DNA of 64,000 nucleotides from JBGSMX01 sp963790405 (GTDB taxonomy: Bacteria; Actinomycetota; Coriobacteriia; Anaerosomatales; JAGXFU01). Shown here piece by piece: positions 18,463-27,024 of this stretch. The notes under the pieces were generated by a model. That model searched no databases. It was not told where the DNA came from and worked only from the letters and a program-made list of their open reading frames with translations. Both the position numbers and the translations under genes were made by a program. Position 1 is the stretch's first letter. Each line of letters begins with the position of its first letter. The stretch lies in the NCBI GenBank assembly GCA_963790405.1, contig CAWBOJ010000005.1, positions 351,508-415,507 on the forward strand. Reading direction: 5' to 3'.

Positions 18463-19701
18463 GCCGGGGTCGAGACACCCACGCTGGCGGAGCAACCGCA
18501 CGGTACCTCCTACTGGGGGCGACTGTGTTTCTCGTGCTTCTCGGACTTGTCATGGTGTACTCGGCCTCCTTCGTTTCGGACTACGTGAACCTGCAAGACA
18601 GTGCGTATCACCTGAAAAGACAGCTGATCTGGGTGGCTGTAGGCATTGTTGTGCTCGTCCTCGGTAGCAGATTCGACTACCACCGGATACGTTCGACAGG
18701 CTGGTGGTTCTACGGCGCCTCGGTGGCGGGATTGCTTCTCGTCTTGGCGATGGGCGTCGACAAGTTCGGTGCAAGGCGTTGGATCGATTTGGGATTCTCG
18801 ACCGATACAGCCCTCGGAATACGCGAAGCTCGGATGCGTGTTGGTGACTGCGCTCCTCCTGTCTCAGCTGGACGCGCACCGATTGACGCCAAAGGAGTTC
18901 TGGGGCCGACTGTTCGTAGCCGTGAGCGTTGTCGCAGTACTGGTGATGATGCAACCCGACATGGGTACGACCATGTCCATTCTCATCGCGGTATACATGG
19001 TGCTCCTCCTCGGCGGCGTGTCGTGGTACGCGGTCGGGGGCATCGCTGCTATCGGTGCGGGGGGCGCTCTGGTTGCGATCCTGGCCGCACCGTATCGAGC
19101 AGCACGTCTGTTCGCGTTCATGGATCCGTGGGCCGATCCGCAAAAGGGCGGGTACCAGACGATACAGGCACTCCTGGCATTCGGCTCGGGCGGAGTAGAT
19201 GGCGTCGGAGTCGGGATGTCGCGCCAGAAGTTCTTCTACCTCCCGGCCGCGTACACCGACTTCATCTTCGCTATCATCGGAGAAGAACTGGGACTCATCG
19301 GGACGCTCGCGATCGTAGTCGGCTTCATGGTCTTCGCCTATGCGGGTTTCCGCATCGCTCTTGGTGCGAAGGATGCATATGGGCGGCTTCTGGCCGGTGG
19401 GCTTACCGCGATGATCGTGACCCAGGCGCTGATGAACATGGCGGCGGTCACGAATCTGATGCCCGTCACCGGCATTCCGATGCCATTGGTGAGTTTCGGC
19501 GGTTCTTCGCTCACGTTCACCATGCTGTGTATCGGACTCATACTGTCGGTATCGAGATACGGACAGCTCGGCGTGCGCGCCGTGCGGAGTCCAGACCGTA
19601 AGGAGAACATGCGTGCGCGTGATACTGAGCGGAGGAGGGACAGCCGGCCACATCTATCCCGCGTTAGCAGTGGCCGAGCTGCTGGCCGAAGACGGGCGTA
19701 G
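18459..19701 (+). CDS. ftsW: Septal glycosyltransferase FtsW (frame broken once)
   Basis: SEDS-family polymerase that builds septal glycan from lipid II with FtsI. GTG 18459 overlaps the murD stop. The first frame gives the initial helices (VFLVLLGLVMVYSASF) to RRWIDLGFST. Reading then continues one frame over with IQPSEYAKLG, the FSFIFAII-like segment DFIFAIIGEELGLIG and PLVSFGGSSL. One extra base near 18806-18812 (TCGACCGATACAG) fits. Restored length is about 413 residues. The open frame runs 89 nt into murG, and its last 30 residues look like antisense-free murG overlap, so a second error near the 3' end is possible. Confidence 0.9.
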
Positions 19702-20749
19702 CGAGGTCGGATTCGTCGGCACGCCTGGTGGTGTTGAGGCCCGTCTCGTCAGCGAGGCGGGTGTTCGCTTCTATGGTCTGCCTGCGCGCGGTTTCGATCG
19801 AGCTCGTCCCTGGACACTTGTGACGGCCTCGGTGATTCTCGCTATCTCCGCGATTCGAGCGCTGCTTCTCATGCGACGTTTCCAGCCCGATGTCGTGGTG
19901 GGCTTCGGCGGTTACGTATCGATTCCCGTTGGGCTAGCTGCTGTTGTGAGCGGGCGACCGCTCGTGCTTCACGAGCAGAACTCGGTTCCCGGACTGGCCA
20001 ATCGGGTGTTGTCCCGATGGGCGCATTCCGTGGGAGTCACCTACGAATCGTCTGTTGCGTATCTCAAGCACCCCGGGCGGGCGATACTGACCGGCAACCC
20101 GGTGCGGCCCGCGGTTCTTGCCGGCGACCGTGCGCTCGGGCGCGTGGCGCTTGGCGTCGCGCCTGACGCGACCATGTTGCTCGTGTTCGGAGGCAGCCGA
20201 GGAGCTCGCCACATCAATCAAGCCGTCATCGACGGCAAGGACGCGCTGCTGGCGCTCGAGAACGTCAGCGTCGTCCACATAGCGGGCCGATCGGAAGGCG
20301 ATACTGTTCGACGACGCTTCGGTGAAGACGGGCGCGAGATGTCCCCGCGATATGCGATCCACGACTACATCGATGAGATGGGTTCGGCACTTGCGGCGTC
20401 GGATCTCGTTGTGTCGCGGGCGGGTGCGACTTCGATCGCGGAAGTGACAGCACTGGGGATTCCCTCGGTACTCGTGCCCTTCCCATTTGCCACAGATGAT
20501 CATCAGACGAAGAACGCGAAGGCCGTGGCAGAAGCTGGTGGCGCTATGGTGCTACCCGACGCCGAGCTGGATTCGCCAGCTTTCATCGAGACGGTAACAG
20601 CGCTGCTCGCAGACGCCGACAAGCGTGCTACGATGGCGGCCGCCTCGAGGAGTCTGGGGCATCCCGATGCAGGACAAAACGTGGCGGACATGGTGCGAGC
20701 TGCGGCTTCAGGGCATGCAAGCGACGAGCGCAAGGGGGCGGATTCGTGA
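19613..20749 (+). CDS. murG: Lipid II synthase MurG
   Basis: GT28-family glycosyltransferase that adds GlcNAc to lipid I at the inner membrane face. It has 378 residues. The N-terminal ILSGGGTAGHIYPALAVA glycine-rich loop, GFGGYVSIPVGLAA, HEQNSVPG and the C-terminal SRAGATSIAEVTALG UDP-GlcNAc site are all present. GTG 19613 lies 8 nt after AAGGAG (19599-19604). The gene start lies inside the apparent end of ftsW, and its stop overlaps the murC start by 4 nt. Confidence 0.96.
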   Translation: MRVILSGGGTAGHIYPALAVAELLAEDGRSEVGFVGTPGGVEARLVSEAGVRFYGLPARGFDRARPWTLVTASVILAISAIRALLLMRRFQPDVVVGFGGYVSIPVGLAAVVSGRPLVLHEQNSVPGLANRVLSRWAHSVGVTYESSVAYLKHPGRAILTGNPVRPAVLAGDRALGRVALGVAPDATMLLVFGGSRGARHINQAVIDGKDALLALENVSVVHIAGRSEGDTVRRRFGEDGREMSPRYAIHDYIDEMGSALAASDLVVSRAGATSIAEVTALGIPSVLVPFPFATDDHQTKNAKAVAEAGGAMVLPDAELDSPAFIETVTALLADADKRATMAAASRSLGHPDAGQNVADMVRAAASGHASDERKGADS

Positions 20750-22143
20750 CCGAAGGTGTTTACGCACACTTCATCGGGATCGGTGGAGCGGGGATGAGCG
20801 GTATCGCTCGCGTGCTTCATGATCGTGGGGTGAGTGTGACCGGTTCGGATCTGAAGGACTCACGCTACTCGCGTGCGCTACGTGACTCGGGCATCCCGGT
20901 CGCGGTAGGTCATGTGCGCGAAAACCTTGGAGACCCACAGGTCGTTGTCGTGTCGTCGGCCATTCCGGAAACCAATCCGGAACTGGCTCTGGCACGTGAG
21001 CGCAACCTTGATGTGTGGCCTCGTGCAAAGATGTTGGCGCACCTTGCGGGCGATTTGCAGACCGTTGCGGTGGCGGGAACACATGGGAAGACCACGACGA
21101 GTGCGATGATTGCGACGATGCTCGACGGGATGGGGCTGTCTCCCACATTCTTGGTAGGTGGTGAGGTCTCGGACCGTGGCACGAACGCTTCGTGCGGAGA
21201 TGGCGTGCACTTCGTGGTCGAAGCAGACGAGTCCGATGGATCGTTCATGTTCTTGGATCCGTATGTTGCTGTCGTGACGAATATCGAGGCGGATCATCTC
21301 GATCACTACGGGTCGCTCGAGCGCGTTGAGGAGACTTTCTGCGAGTTCATGGAACGTGTCCCTACCGACGGCCGGCTCGTGATCTGTGCCGATGACGAGC
21401 GGTTGGTCGAGCTGGCGTCGACATGCCGGGCTCCACGAGTGACCTACGGGAAACGGGCCGATGCTGACGTTCGATATGGAAACATGGATCGCGACGGGAT
21501 AGGCCATCTCTTTGACGTTACGTTCCCTGACGGGTCTTCCGTGCGGGCGAGGGTGGGCGTGCCGGGCGAGCACATGGTGCAGAACGCGACGGCGGCGCTG
21601 GCGAGTGCATGGGCGCTCGGAGTGGATACGATTGCCGCTGCGGAGGCACTGTCCGAATTCGGCGGTGTGCGGAGACGGTTCGATCGTGTAGGCGCGGCGA
21701 TGGGCGTGGATATCATAGATGACTACGCTCACCATCCAACCGAGGTTAGAGCGACGCTCGAGGCGGCCAGAGAGTGCGGATACGAGCGGGTTTGGGTCAT
21801 ATTCCAGCCGCATCGGTACAGCCGCACCAGTGCGCTTGCCGATGACTTCGGACAGGCTTTCGGCGATGCCGACAGAATCGTGTTGCTCGATGTCTACAGT
21901 GCGGGTGAGACGCCGATTCCTGGCGTGACAGGCAAGACCGTTGTGGACGCGGTTCTCAGCCACGCGCCTCGATCGAGGGTGACCTACCTCCCGCATCGCA
22001 GCGATGTTGCCCCATATGTGACTGCGAACATTCGAGCGGGCGACATCGTGATGACGATGGGTGCCGGGGATGTCACGACGGTCGGGCCCGAACTGCTCCG
22101 CGTGTTGAGCGAAGAGCGGGGGAGTGAGGTCTCGTGTCCATAG
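20746..22143 (+). CDS. murC: UDP-MurNAc:L-Ala ligase MurC
   Basis: ATP-dependent ligase that attaches the first amino acid, L-alanine, to UDP-MurNAc. The 465 residues start with the MurC-type FIGIGGAGMSGIARVL loop. They contain the P-loop AGTHGKTTTSAMI near residue 108, EADESDGSF, NIEADHLDHYG, FGGVRRRFD and DDYAHHPTEV. GTG 20746 overlaps the murG stop and the 3' end overlaps murB by 10 nt. The order murG-murC-murB-ftsQ matches Gram-positive dcw clusters. Confidence 0.96.
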   Translation: MTEGVYAHFIGIGGAGMSGIARVLHDRGVSVTGSDLKDSRYSRALRDSGIPVAVGHVRENLGDPQVVVVSSAIPETNPELALARERNLDVWPRAKMLAHLAGDLQTVAVAGTHGKTTTSAMIATMLDGMGLSPTFLVGGEVSDRGTNASCGDGVHFVVEADESDGSFMFLDPYVAVVTNIEADHLDHYGSLERVEETFCEFMERVPTDGRLVICADDERLVELASTCRAPRVTYGKRADADVRYGNMDRDGIGHLFDVTFPDGSSVRARVGVPGEHMVQNATAALASAWALGVDTIAAAEALSEFGGVRRRFDRVGAAMGVDIIDDYAHHPTEVRATLEAARECGYERVWVIFQPHRYSRTSALADDFGQAFGDADRIVLLDVYSAGETPIPGVTGKTVVDAVLSHAPRSRVTYLPHRSDVAPYVTANIRAGDIVMTMGAGDVTTVGPELLRVLSEERGSEVSCP

Positions 22144-23051
22144 CCGGCGTCAGGGTCGCGCTTGAAGGGAACCTTTCGGGAACGCTGCGAGCCGACGAGC
22201 CGTTGGCCCGGCACACCTCCTATGGAATCGGAGGACCGGCGGCGTTGTTCGTCGAGGCGGATACCATCGGGGATCTCAAACTCGCTCTCACGACCTGCCG
22301 AGAACACGATGTCGCGAGTGTGGTTCTCGGCAAGGGAAGCAACATGCTCGTCTCGGATGAGGGCTATGACGGCGTCGTGGTTGTTCTAGGCAGAGATTTC
22401 AAACACCACTGTGTCGAGGGTGAACGGATAACCTCGGGCGCCGGAGTGATTCTCGCGCATGTTGTGCAGGATGCGTATGCCCGCGGACTGTCGGGTCTCG
22501 AGTTCGCGGTCGGCGTGCCCGGGACAATCGGAGGCGCAGTCGTCATGAACGCGGGGACGCGAAATGACTGGATGGGCTCGATCGTCGAATCGGTAACCGT
22601 GTTCGACCCCTTGCTCGGTCTCGTGGGGCTGCGGTCGGGCGACGTCAACTGGGGCTATCGCGTCACCGACATAGCTGACAAGGGCATCGCTGTCGAATGC
22701 GTTCTGCGATTGCGCGAGGGCGACAAGACATCGATACGGCGTACGATGGACGCGAGTCTTACGCGACGAAAGAAATCTCAGCCGCTTGCTGTGCGGACAG
22801 CCGGAAGCGTGTTCAGGAATCCCGAAGGCGATTCGGCGGGTAGACTCATCGAGAGTGTCGGACTCAAGGGAGCCCGGTACGGTGGTGCGGAGATATCAAC
22901 CGTTCATGCGAACTTCATCGTCAACCGCAAAGGAGCTACGGCAGCCGATGTCGTAGCGCTCGTGCGTCGTGCGCGATCTGCAGTGAAGGATCGATATGGC
23001 ATCGAGCTCAAACCAGAGATCAGGTTCCTCGGGTCGTTCTTCGAGGCGTAG
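22134..23051 (+). CDS. murB: UDP-N-acetylenolpyruvoylglucosamine reductase MurB
   Basis: FAD-dependent reductase forming UDP-MurNAc from the enolpyruvyl precursor. It has 305 residues. The FAD-binding start HTSYGIGGPAALFVEA, GKGSNMLVSD, GVPGTIGGAVVMNAG and the active-site serine motif GSVFRNP are all visible. The short C-terminal region lacking the extra alpha-beta insert suggests a type II enzyme, as usual in Gram-positives. GTG 22134 overlaps murC. The last 56 nt overlap the ftsQ start. Confidence 0.95.
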   Translation: MSIAGVRVALEGNLSGTLRADEPLARHTSYGIGGPAALFVEADTIGDLKLALTTCREHDVASVVLGKGSNMLVSDEGYDGVVVVLGRDFKHHCVEGERITSGAGVILAHVVQDAYARGLSGLEFAVGVPGTIGGAVVMNAGTRNDWMGSIVESVTVFDPLLGLVGLRSGDVNWGYRVTDIADKGIAVECVLRLREGDKTSIRRTMDASLTRRKKSQPLAVRTAGSVFRNPEGDSAGRLIESVGLKGARYGGAEISTVHANFIVNRKGATAADVVALVRRARSAVKDRYGIELKPEIRFLGSFFEA

Positions 23052-23940
23052 GAAAGTCGTCATCTCCGCGCGGGAGACCTCTCGCGTAAGAAACACGCAA
23101 CCTGAACCCAAGGTTGAGTCTAGACACTCCACACGCCGACAGAGCAACCCGAATGTTGAGGCTGCCGCTCGACGCGTGGTGAATTCCAAGCGCGTTGAGC
23201 GCGAGAAGCGGCTGCGGATACAGCGCAATAGGTTCAGGTTGAAGGTTGCGTTGATAGTTGGTGTGACTGCGTCGATTGTGTTCGGCGTGGTCGGGCTATA
23301 CCGATCCCAGGTGTTCGAGATCCGGACCGTTCGTATCGAAGGCAACGACCGCGTCAGCGACGAGCAGGTCTTGGAGATCGCGGCCATGCCTACAGGCTCG
23401 ACACTGCTGAGATTCCCCGGTGCTGGAATGAAGAATCGGCTTGAGGCCGATCCCTGGATTTCTAGTGTTCAGGTGACACGGGACTTCCCGGACACGGTAG
23501 TAGTCAGGATCGTTGAGCGTGCGCCCGTGGCCTTGGTTGACGTGCCTGAAGAACAGTTCTGGCTTGTCGACCGATCAGGCGTCATGATTACCCAGGCGAC
23601 TCCCGAGAACACGGCGACGCCGGTGGTAATTCGAGATGTGACTGGACTCGACCCTCAAGTCGGGACTCGGACTACATCCGAGCCCTTGTTGAACGCGCTG
23701 GCTGTGTGGACAGGCATCAGTGACGATCTGCGTGCCAGAACGCGTGCGATTAGCGCCCCGTCAATCGACAAGACTGCCCTCATCACTAAGGATGATGTGG
23801 AAATCTTCGTTGGGGCAGTGGATGATATTGAGAAGAAAGATACGATTGTCCGCAGTATTCTTGACGACCAGGCGGGCAAGGTCGTGTACATCAACGTCCG
23901 CACGGTCGATCGACCGACGTGGCGAGGAATCGACGAGTAG
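22996..23940 (+). CDS. ftsQ: Cell division protein FtsQ/DivIB
   Basis: Bitopic divisome protein, 314 residues. The long, highly basic Ser/Arg-rich cytosolic N-terminus (about 1-80) precedes one transmembrane helix (about 84-104). A POTRA domain starts at FEIRTVRIEGNDRVSDEQV, followed by the FtsQ domain with DPWISSVQVTRDFPDTVVV and VERAPVALV. ATG 22996 has GAAGGA about 6 nt upstream but lies inside murB; a later start would only trim the disordered tail. It would recruit the FtsL-like protein and FtsW/FtsI. Confidence 0.88.
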   Translation: MASSSNQRSGSSGRSSRRRKVVISARETSRVRNTQPEPKVESRHSTRRQSNPNVEAAARRVVNSKRVEREKRLRIQRNRFRLKVALIVGVTASIVFGVVGLYRSQVFEIRTVRIEGNDRVSDEQVLEIAAMPTGSTLLRFPGAGMKNRLEADPWISSVQVTRDFPDTVVVRIVERAPVALVDVPEEQFWLVDRSGVMITQATPENTATPVVIRDVTGLDPQVGTRTTSEPLLNALAVWTGISDDLRARTRAISAPSIDKTALITKDDVEIFVGAVDDIEKKDTIVRSILDDQAGKVVYINVRTVDRPTWRGIDE

Positions 23941-23960
23941 TTGACGGGAGTGCAGCCGGG

Positions 23961-24932
23961 ATGTTGGCAGGACGTCTGACGCGTGCGGTTCTCACGGGAA
24001 CCGGCTTGCTGGTGCTAGGAGCGCTGCTGGCTCCGGGGCACGCATGCGCGATTCAGGTGGCGCCCATCGGGGCCGATGTACTGGACTACGCCCAGCTCGA
24101 GGTCAAGGTTGCTTCAAGCGATCCGACAGGCACACTCGTCTTGTCGGTCGATGGCGAGCTACTCGACGCCCGACCTGTAGCACCGGGGGATACGATCAAG
24201 TACCCCAAGATGCGGTTGCATGCGGGAAGGCGCACGGCGATTGCCATGCTCCGAACTCGCGAGGGCTTGAGACTATCGAAGCCAACGTCGTTCAACGTGT
24301 GGACCAAGCCGGAACCGGCTGTGTTGGTGACGCCTTCAAGCTACGCAGCACGTCTCACCGAGACGACCGTGGAAGTCGGCGAGTCGACGACGGTGTTGTC
24401 GCTGTATGTGAACGATGTCTTGAAGAACACTCGTATCGTTGCGGCGGGAACCTTCGCAAGCATGGGCGCTATCGAGCTTGCGCAGGGTGCGAACGAGATT
24501 GTGATCGTCGCCTCCAACCCGCTCTCCTCGACTCGATCGAGGTTCGTGGTCACGCGACTCGATTTCCCGTGGCCGACTTGCATAGTGATCGACAAGTCGG
24601 AGTTCAAGTTGTACTGGGTCAAGGACGGCGCGCTCGTGAAGACCTATCCAATCGCGATAGGAAAGCCCAGCACGCCCACACCGTCCGCCACGTGGCGGAT
24701 CGATGCCAAGTACTACACCGATCCGGCGAGCGTCTACGGTCCTCGCAAGATGCGGCTGTTCCGACAGACCTCCTCCGGCTACGCGTACACGGCGTATGGG
24801 ATACACGGGACCAACCAGCCCTGGGTGATAGGGACGATGGCGTCCCATGGCTGCATTCGGATGTACAACGCAGACGCGCTCGACTTGTTCCCCCAAGTCC
24901 CCCTGGGAACGATGGTCCAGACCCGGCCGTGA
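23961..24932 (+). CDS. Secreted L,D-transpeptidase (YkuD domain)
   Basis: Cell-wall enzyme expected to make 3-3 crosslinks or attach molecules to diaminopimelate. The 323 residues start with a signal peptide or anchor (about 8-28), continue with a beta-rich Ig-like region (about 30-205) and end in a YkuD domain. The catalytic motif is GIHGTNQPWVIG followed by ASHGCIRM, giving the conserved His and Cys. ATG 23961 lies 20 nt after the ftsQ stop. Its place between ftsQ and ftsZ, where ftsA often sits, is noteworthy and suggests a link to septal wall remodelling. Confidence 0.88.
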   Translation: MLAGRLTRAVLTGTGLLVLGALLAPGHACAIQVAPIGADVLDYAQLEVKVASSDPTGTLVLSVDGELLDARPVAPGDTIKYPKMRLHAGRRTAIAMLRTREGLRLSKPTSFNVWTKPEPAVLVTPSSYAARLTETTVEVGESTTVLSLYVNDVLKNTRIVAAGTFASMGAIELAQGANEIVIVASNPLSSTRSRFVVTRLDFPWPTCIVIDKSEFKLYWVKDGALVKTYPIAIGKPSTPTPSATWRIDAKYYTDPASVYGPRKMRLFRQTSSGYAYTAYGIHGTNQPWVIGTMASHGCIRMYNADALDLFPQVPLGTMVQTRP

Positions 24933-24971
24933 TTTGGCGGCAACGATTTGTTGCAAACTCCTTGCGTGTCG

Positions 24972-25002
24972 TATAAGGTTTATGCAAAGATTGACCTTTG
25001 CA
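24972..25002 (+). promoter_or_regulatory. ftsZ upstream region: -10-like element and palindrome
   Basis: TATAAG at 24972-24977 resembles a -10 element, with TTGTTG 18 nt upstream as a weak -35. Immediately downstream is the perfect 7-bp inverted repeat TGCAAAG (24983-24989) and CTTTGCA (24996-25002) with a 6-nt spacer, positioned where a repressor would block initiation. This makes an independent regulated ftsZ promoter plausible. The remaining 78 nt to ftsZ contain only a weak TAACC/GGTTA repeat. Confidence 0.45.
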
Positions 25003-25080
25003 CATGCAGGCTAACCGTTAACTTGAGGGTTACTCCTGACTGATTGCGGGTCGACTGAAGGACCGTTCGGGGAGGACAAC

Positions 25081-26151
25081 ATGCTCGAGACGGGCGCCAA
25101 CTATCTGGCGGTAATCAAGGTCGTCGGTATCGGCGGTGGCGGCACGAATGCCGTCAACCGTATGGTCGAAGCCGGCGTCAAAGGCGTCGAGTTCATTGCG
25201 GTGAACACGGATGCGCAGGCTCTACTCATGTCCGATGCGGACTACAAGGTTCACGTCGGCGTCAATCTGACCAAGGGCTTGGGGGCTGGCGCCGATCCGG
25301 ATGTGGGTCTTCAGGCAGCCGAAGAGAATCGCGACGAGCTCAAGGAAGCCTTGCAGGGTGCGGACATGGTGTTCGTGACTGCGGGCGAAGGCGGCGGCAC
25401 GGGTACCGGTGCCGCCCCGATCATCGCCCAGATTGCGAAAGAGGAGATCGGCGCACTGACGGTTGGTGTGGTGACTCGACCGTTCTCGTTCGAAGGCCGC
25501 AAGCGGGCGATCCAAGCGGAGGACGGCATCAAGCGACTCCGCGAGCACGTGGACACGCTCATCGTGATTCCGAACGACCGGCTACTTCAGGTCGCAGAGA
25601 AGAAGACATCGATTCTTGATGCGTTCAGGATCGCCGACGACATACTGCGTCAGGGCACTCAAGGCATCACCGACTTGATAACCGTTCCGGGTCTAATCAA
25701 CCTGGACTTCGCCGATGTTCGTACCATCATGCAAGATGCCGGGTCGGCCCTGATGGGCATCGGTGTGGCAGCTGGTGACAACCGCGCCCACGATGCAGCG
25801 AAAGCTGCGATCTCAAGCCCGCTTCTGGAATCCAGCATTGAGGGTGCGCAGGGTGTGTTGCTGTCGATCTCCGGAGGCTCTGACCTCGGCCTGTTCGAGG
25901 TGAACGAAGCTGCAGAGGTAGTGGCGGCGGCTGGCCATAGGGATGCGAACATCATCTTCGGCGCGGTTATCGACGATTCGATGATGGACCAGATTCGAGT
26001 GACCGTTATCGCCACTGGGTTCGAAGGTCGCCGCAAGCAGGAGAGCATGGAGTTTGGTGCGGATGAGGAGAACTCGTCGCTGCCGACCTTCGAGCCGATC
26101 GGCGAAGATGAGTTGGATATCCCTGCGTTTCTGAAGAAGCGTACGTTCTAA
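25081..26151 (+). CDS. ftsZ: Cell division GTPase FtsZ
   Basis: Tubulin-like GTPase that forms the Z ring. It has 356 residues. Nucleotide motifs GIGGGGTNAVNRM and the tubulin signature GGGTGTGAAP (residues about 104-113) are intact, and the synergy-loop region NLDFADVRTIM follows. The C-terminal peptide ends ELDIPAFLKKR, the tail bound by SepF and FtsA. Only SepF is encoded in this window. ATG 25081 follows GGGGAGG. A strong terminator follows at 26188-26229, so ftsZ ends the dcw transcript. Confidence 0.98.
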   Translation: MLETGANYLAVIKVVGIGGGGTNAVNRMVEAGVKGVEFIAVNTDAQALLMSDADYKVHVGVNLTKGLGAGADPDVGLQAAEENRDELKEALQGADMVFVTAGEGGGTGTGAAPIIAQIAKEEIGALTVGVVTRPFSFEGRKRAIQAEDGIKRLREHVDTLIVIPNDRLLQVAEKKTSILDAFRIADDILRQGTQGITDLITVPGLINLDFADVRTIMQDAGSALMGIGVAAGDNRAHDAAKAAISSPLLESSIEGAQGVLLSISGGSDLGLFEVNEAAEVVAAAGHRDANIIFGAVIDDSMMDQIRVTVIATGFEGRRKQESMEFGADEENSSLPTFEPIGEDELDIPAFLKKRTF

Positions 26152-26187
26152 GTAGAGTTCGACGGACCCAACAGGTCCGCACATACT

Positions 26188-26229
26188 GGCCCGGGTGCGA
26201 CGGCGGAGCTGCCCCGCCGCACCCGGGCC
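26188..26229 (+). terminator. Terminator after ftsZ
   Basis: A perfect 12-bp GC-rich stem, GGCCCGGGTGCG (26188-26199) and CGCACCCGGGCC (26218-26229), is followed by GTACTATTTCG. A smaller hairpin CGGACC/GGTCCG (26163-26179) precedes it. It marks the end of the dcw cluster. Confidence 0.75.
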
Positions 26230-26252
26230 GTACTATTTCGTCAGCCCAAAGA

Positions 26253-26284
26253 CACGACCCGCCGCTTCGTTGCGACGGGTCGTG
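26253..26284 (-). terminator. Terminator of the PLDc_N-domain gene
   Basis: Inverted repeat CACGACCCG (26253-26261) and CGGGTCGTG (26276-26284). On the minus strand it is followed by TCTTTGGGC. It lies 28 nt past the stop of the convergent gene at 26312 and back-to-back with the ftsZ terminator. Confidence 0.65.
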
Positions 26285-26311
26285 GGTCGTACCTATGTGA
26301 ATCGTGCGTGA

Positions 26312-26884
26312 CTACTCCGGAGTACCCATGCCGCCGGGTGCCTCTGGTGGAGCCGGAGGTGCGGGCGGAGCGGGCGGTGCAGGTGCCGCGGGCGGCGGAG
26401 TCGGAGGCGCAGGAGGCGCTGCCGGAGCCGGAGGTGCGGGTGGCTGCTGCTGTACGGGTGGACCGGGCGCGGGCTGTGGAGCTGCCGGCGGCCGCGGAGC
26501 ACCGACCGGAGCCGACTGCTGCTGTGCCCATGGGGGAGCGACCGTACCTCGCTTGATCTTCTTGAAGACCAGGAAGTAGTAGACAATCGCCACAATCGAG
26601 CCGAAGCCGAGGACCATTCCGACGACAAGCAGGATGATCCAGGTCGTCTTGGTTGTGCCCTGGGGGTACTCATACTCCTGGCGCGAGATCGAGTCGATCA
26701 GCATCCAGACGTTGAGAACGAACAGCGCGAGGCCAAACAGTGCAACGATACCCCAGCAGACCAGGAACCCGAGGCCGAGAGCAGCGTCGCCCGAATTGTC
26801 GTACTGGGCGTAGGCTGGTGCAGCCATCAACAAAGTGGCGGTCCCTGCGAGAGCTGAAGCGAGAAGCGTTGTAGACCGCTTCAT
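26312..26884 (-). CDS. PLDc_N-like membrane protein with proline-rich tail
   Basis: A 190-residue protein with a signal peptide (cleavage after APAYA, about residue 24), then two to three hydrophobic helices. The second and third resemble the PLDc_N module (WMLIDSISRQEY, TTKTTWIILLVV, YYFLVFKKIKRG). The last 75 residues are an Ala/Pro/Gly-rich low-complexity tail (repeated APPAPP units) after WAQQQ. ATG 26884 lies behind GGAGG. PLDc_N domains occur alone in many small membrane proteins of unknown role, and here no phospholipase domain follows. It is transcribed convergently with ftsZ. Function is unknown; the tail may span or bind the wall. Confidence 0.7.
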   Translation of the reverse strand: MKRSTTLLASALAGTATLLMAAPAYAQYDNSGDAALGLGFLVCWGIVALFGLALFVLNVWMLIDSISRQEYEYPQGTTKTTWIILLVVGMVLGFGSIVAIVYYFLVFKKIKRGTVAPPWAQQQSAPVGAPRPPAAPQPAPGPPVQQQPPAPPAPAAPPAPPTPPPAAPAPPAPPAPPAPPEAPGGMGTPE

Positions 26885-27024
26885 GAAGTCACCCCCCTCC
26901 GGAGCAGTCAGGAACTTCTGGACGGGACGCAATATGCGAGAGAACCCGTCTCTTTCACGTATCATGAGTGTGCCCAATCCAACGCCCGATTTCCACCCAC
27001 TCTACGAAGTGAAGTGCAATAACT

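Noticed and set aside
26330..26530. Repeated GGAGGTGCGGGCGGAG-like units as a CRISPR or satellite
   Set aside because: The repeats are in-frame Ala/Pro/Gly codons of the PLDc_N-domain protein tail on the minus strand, with irregular spacing and no unique spacers.
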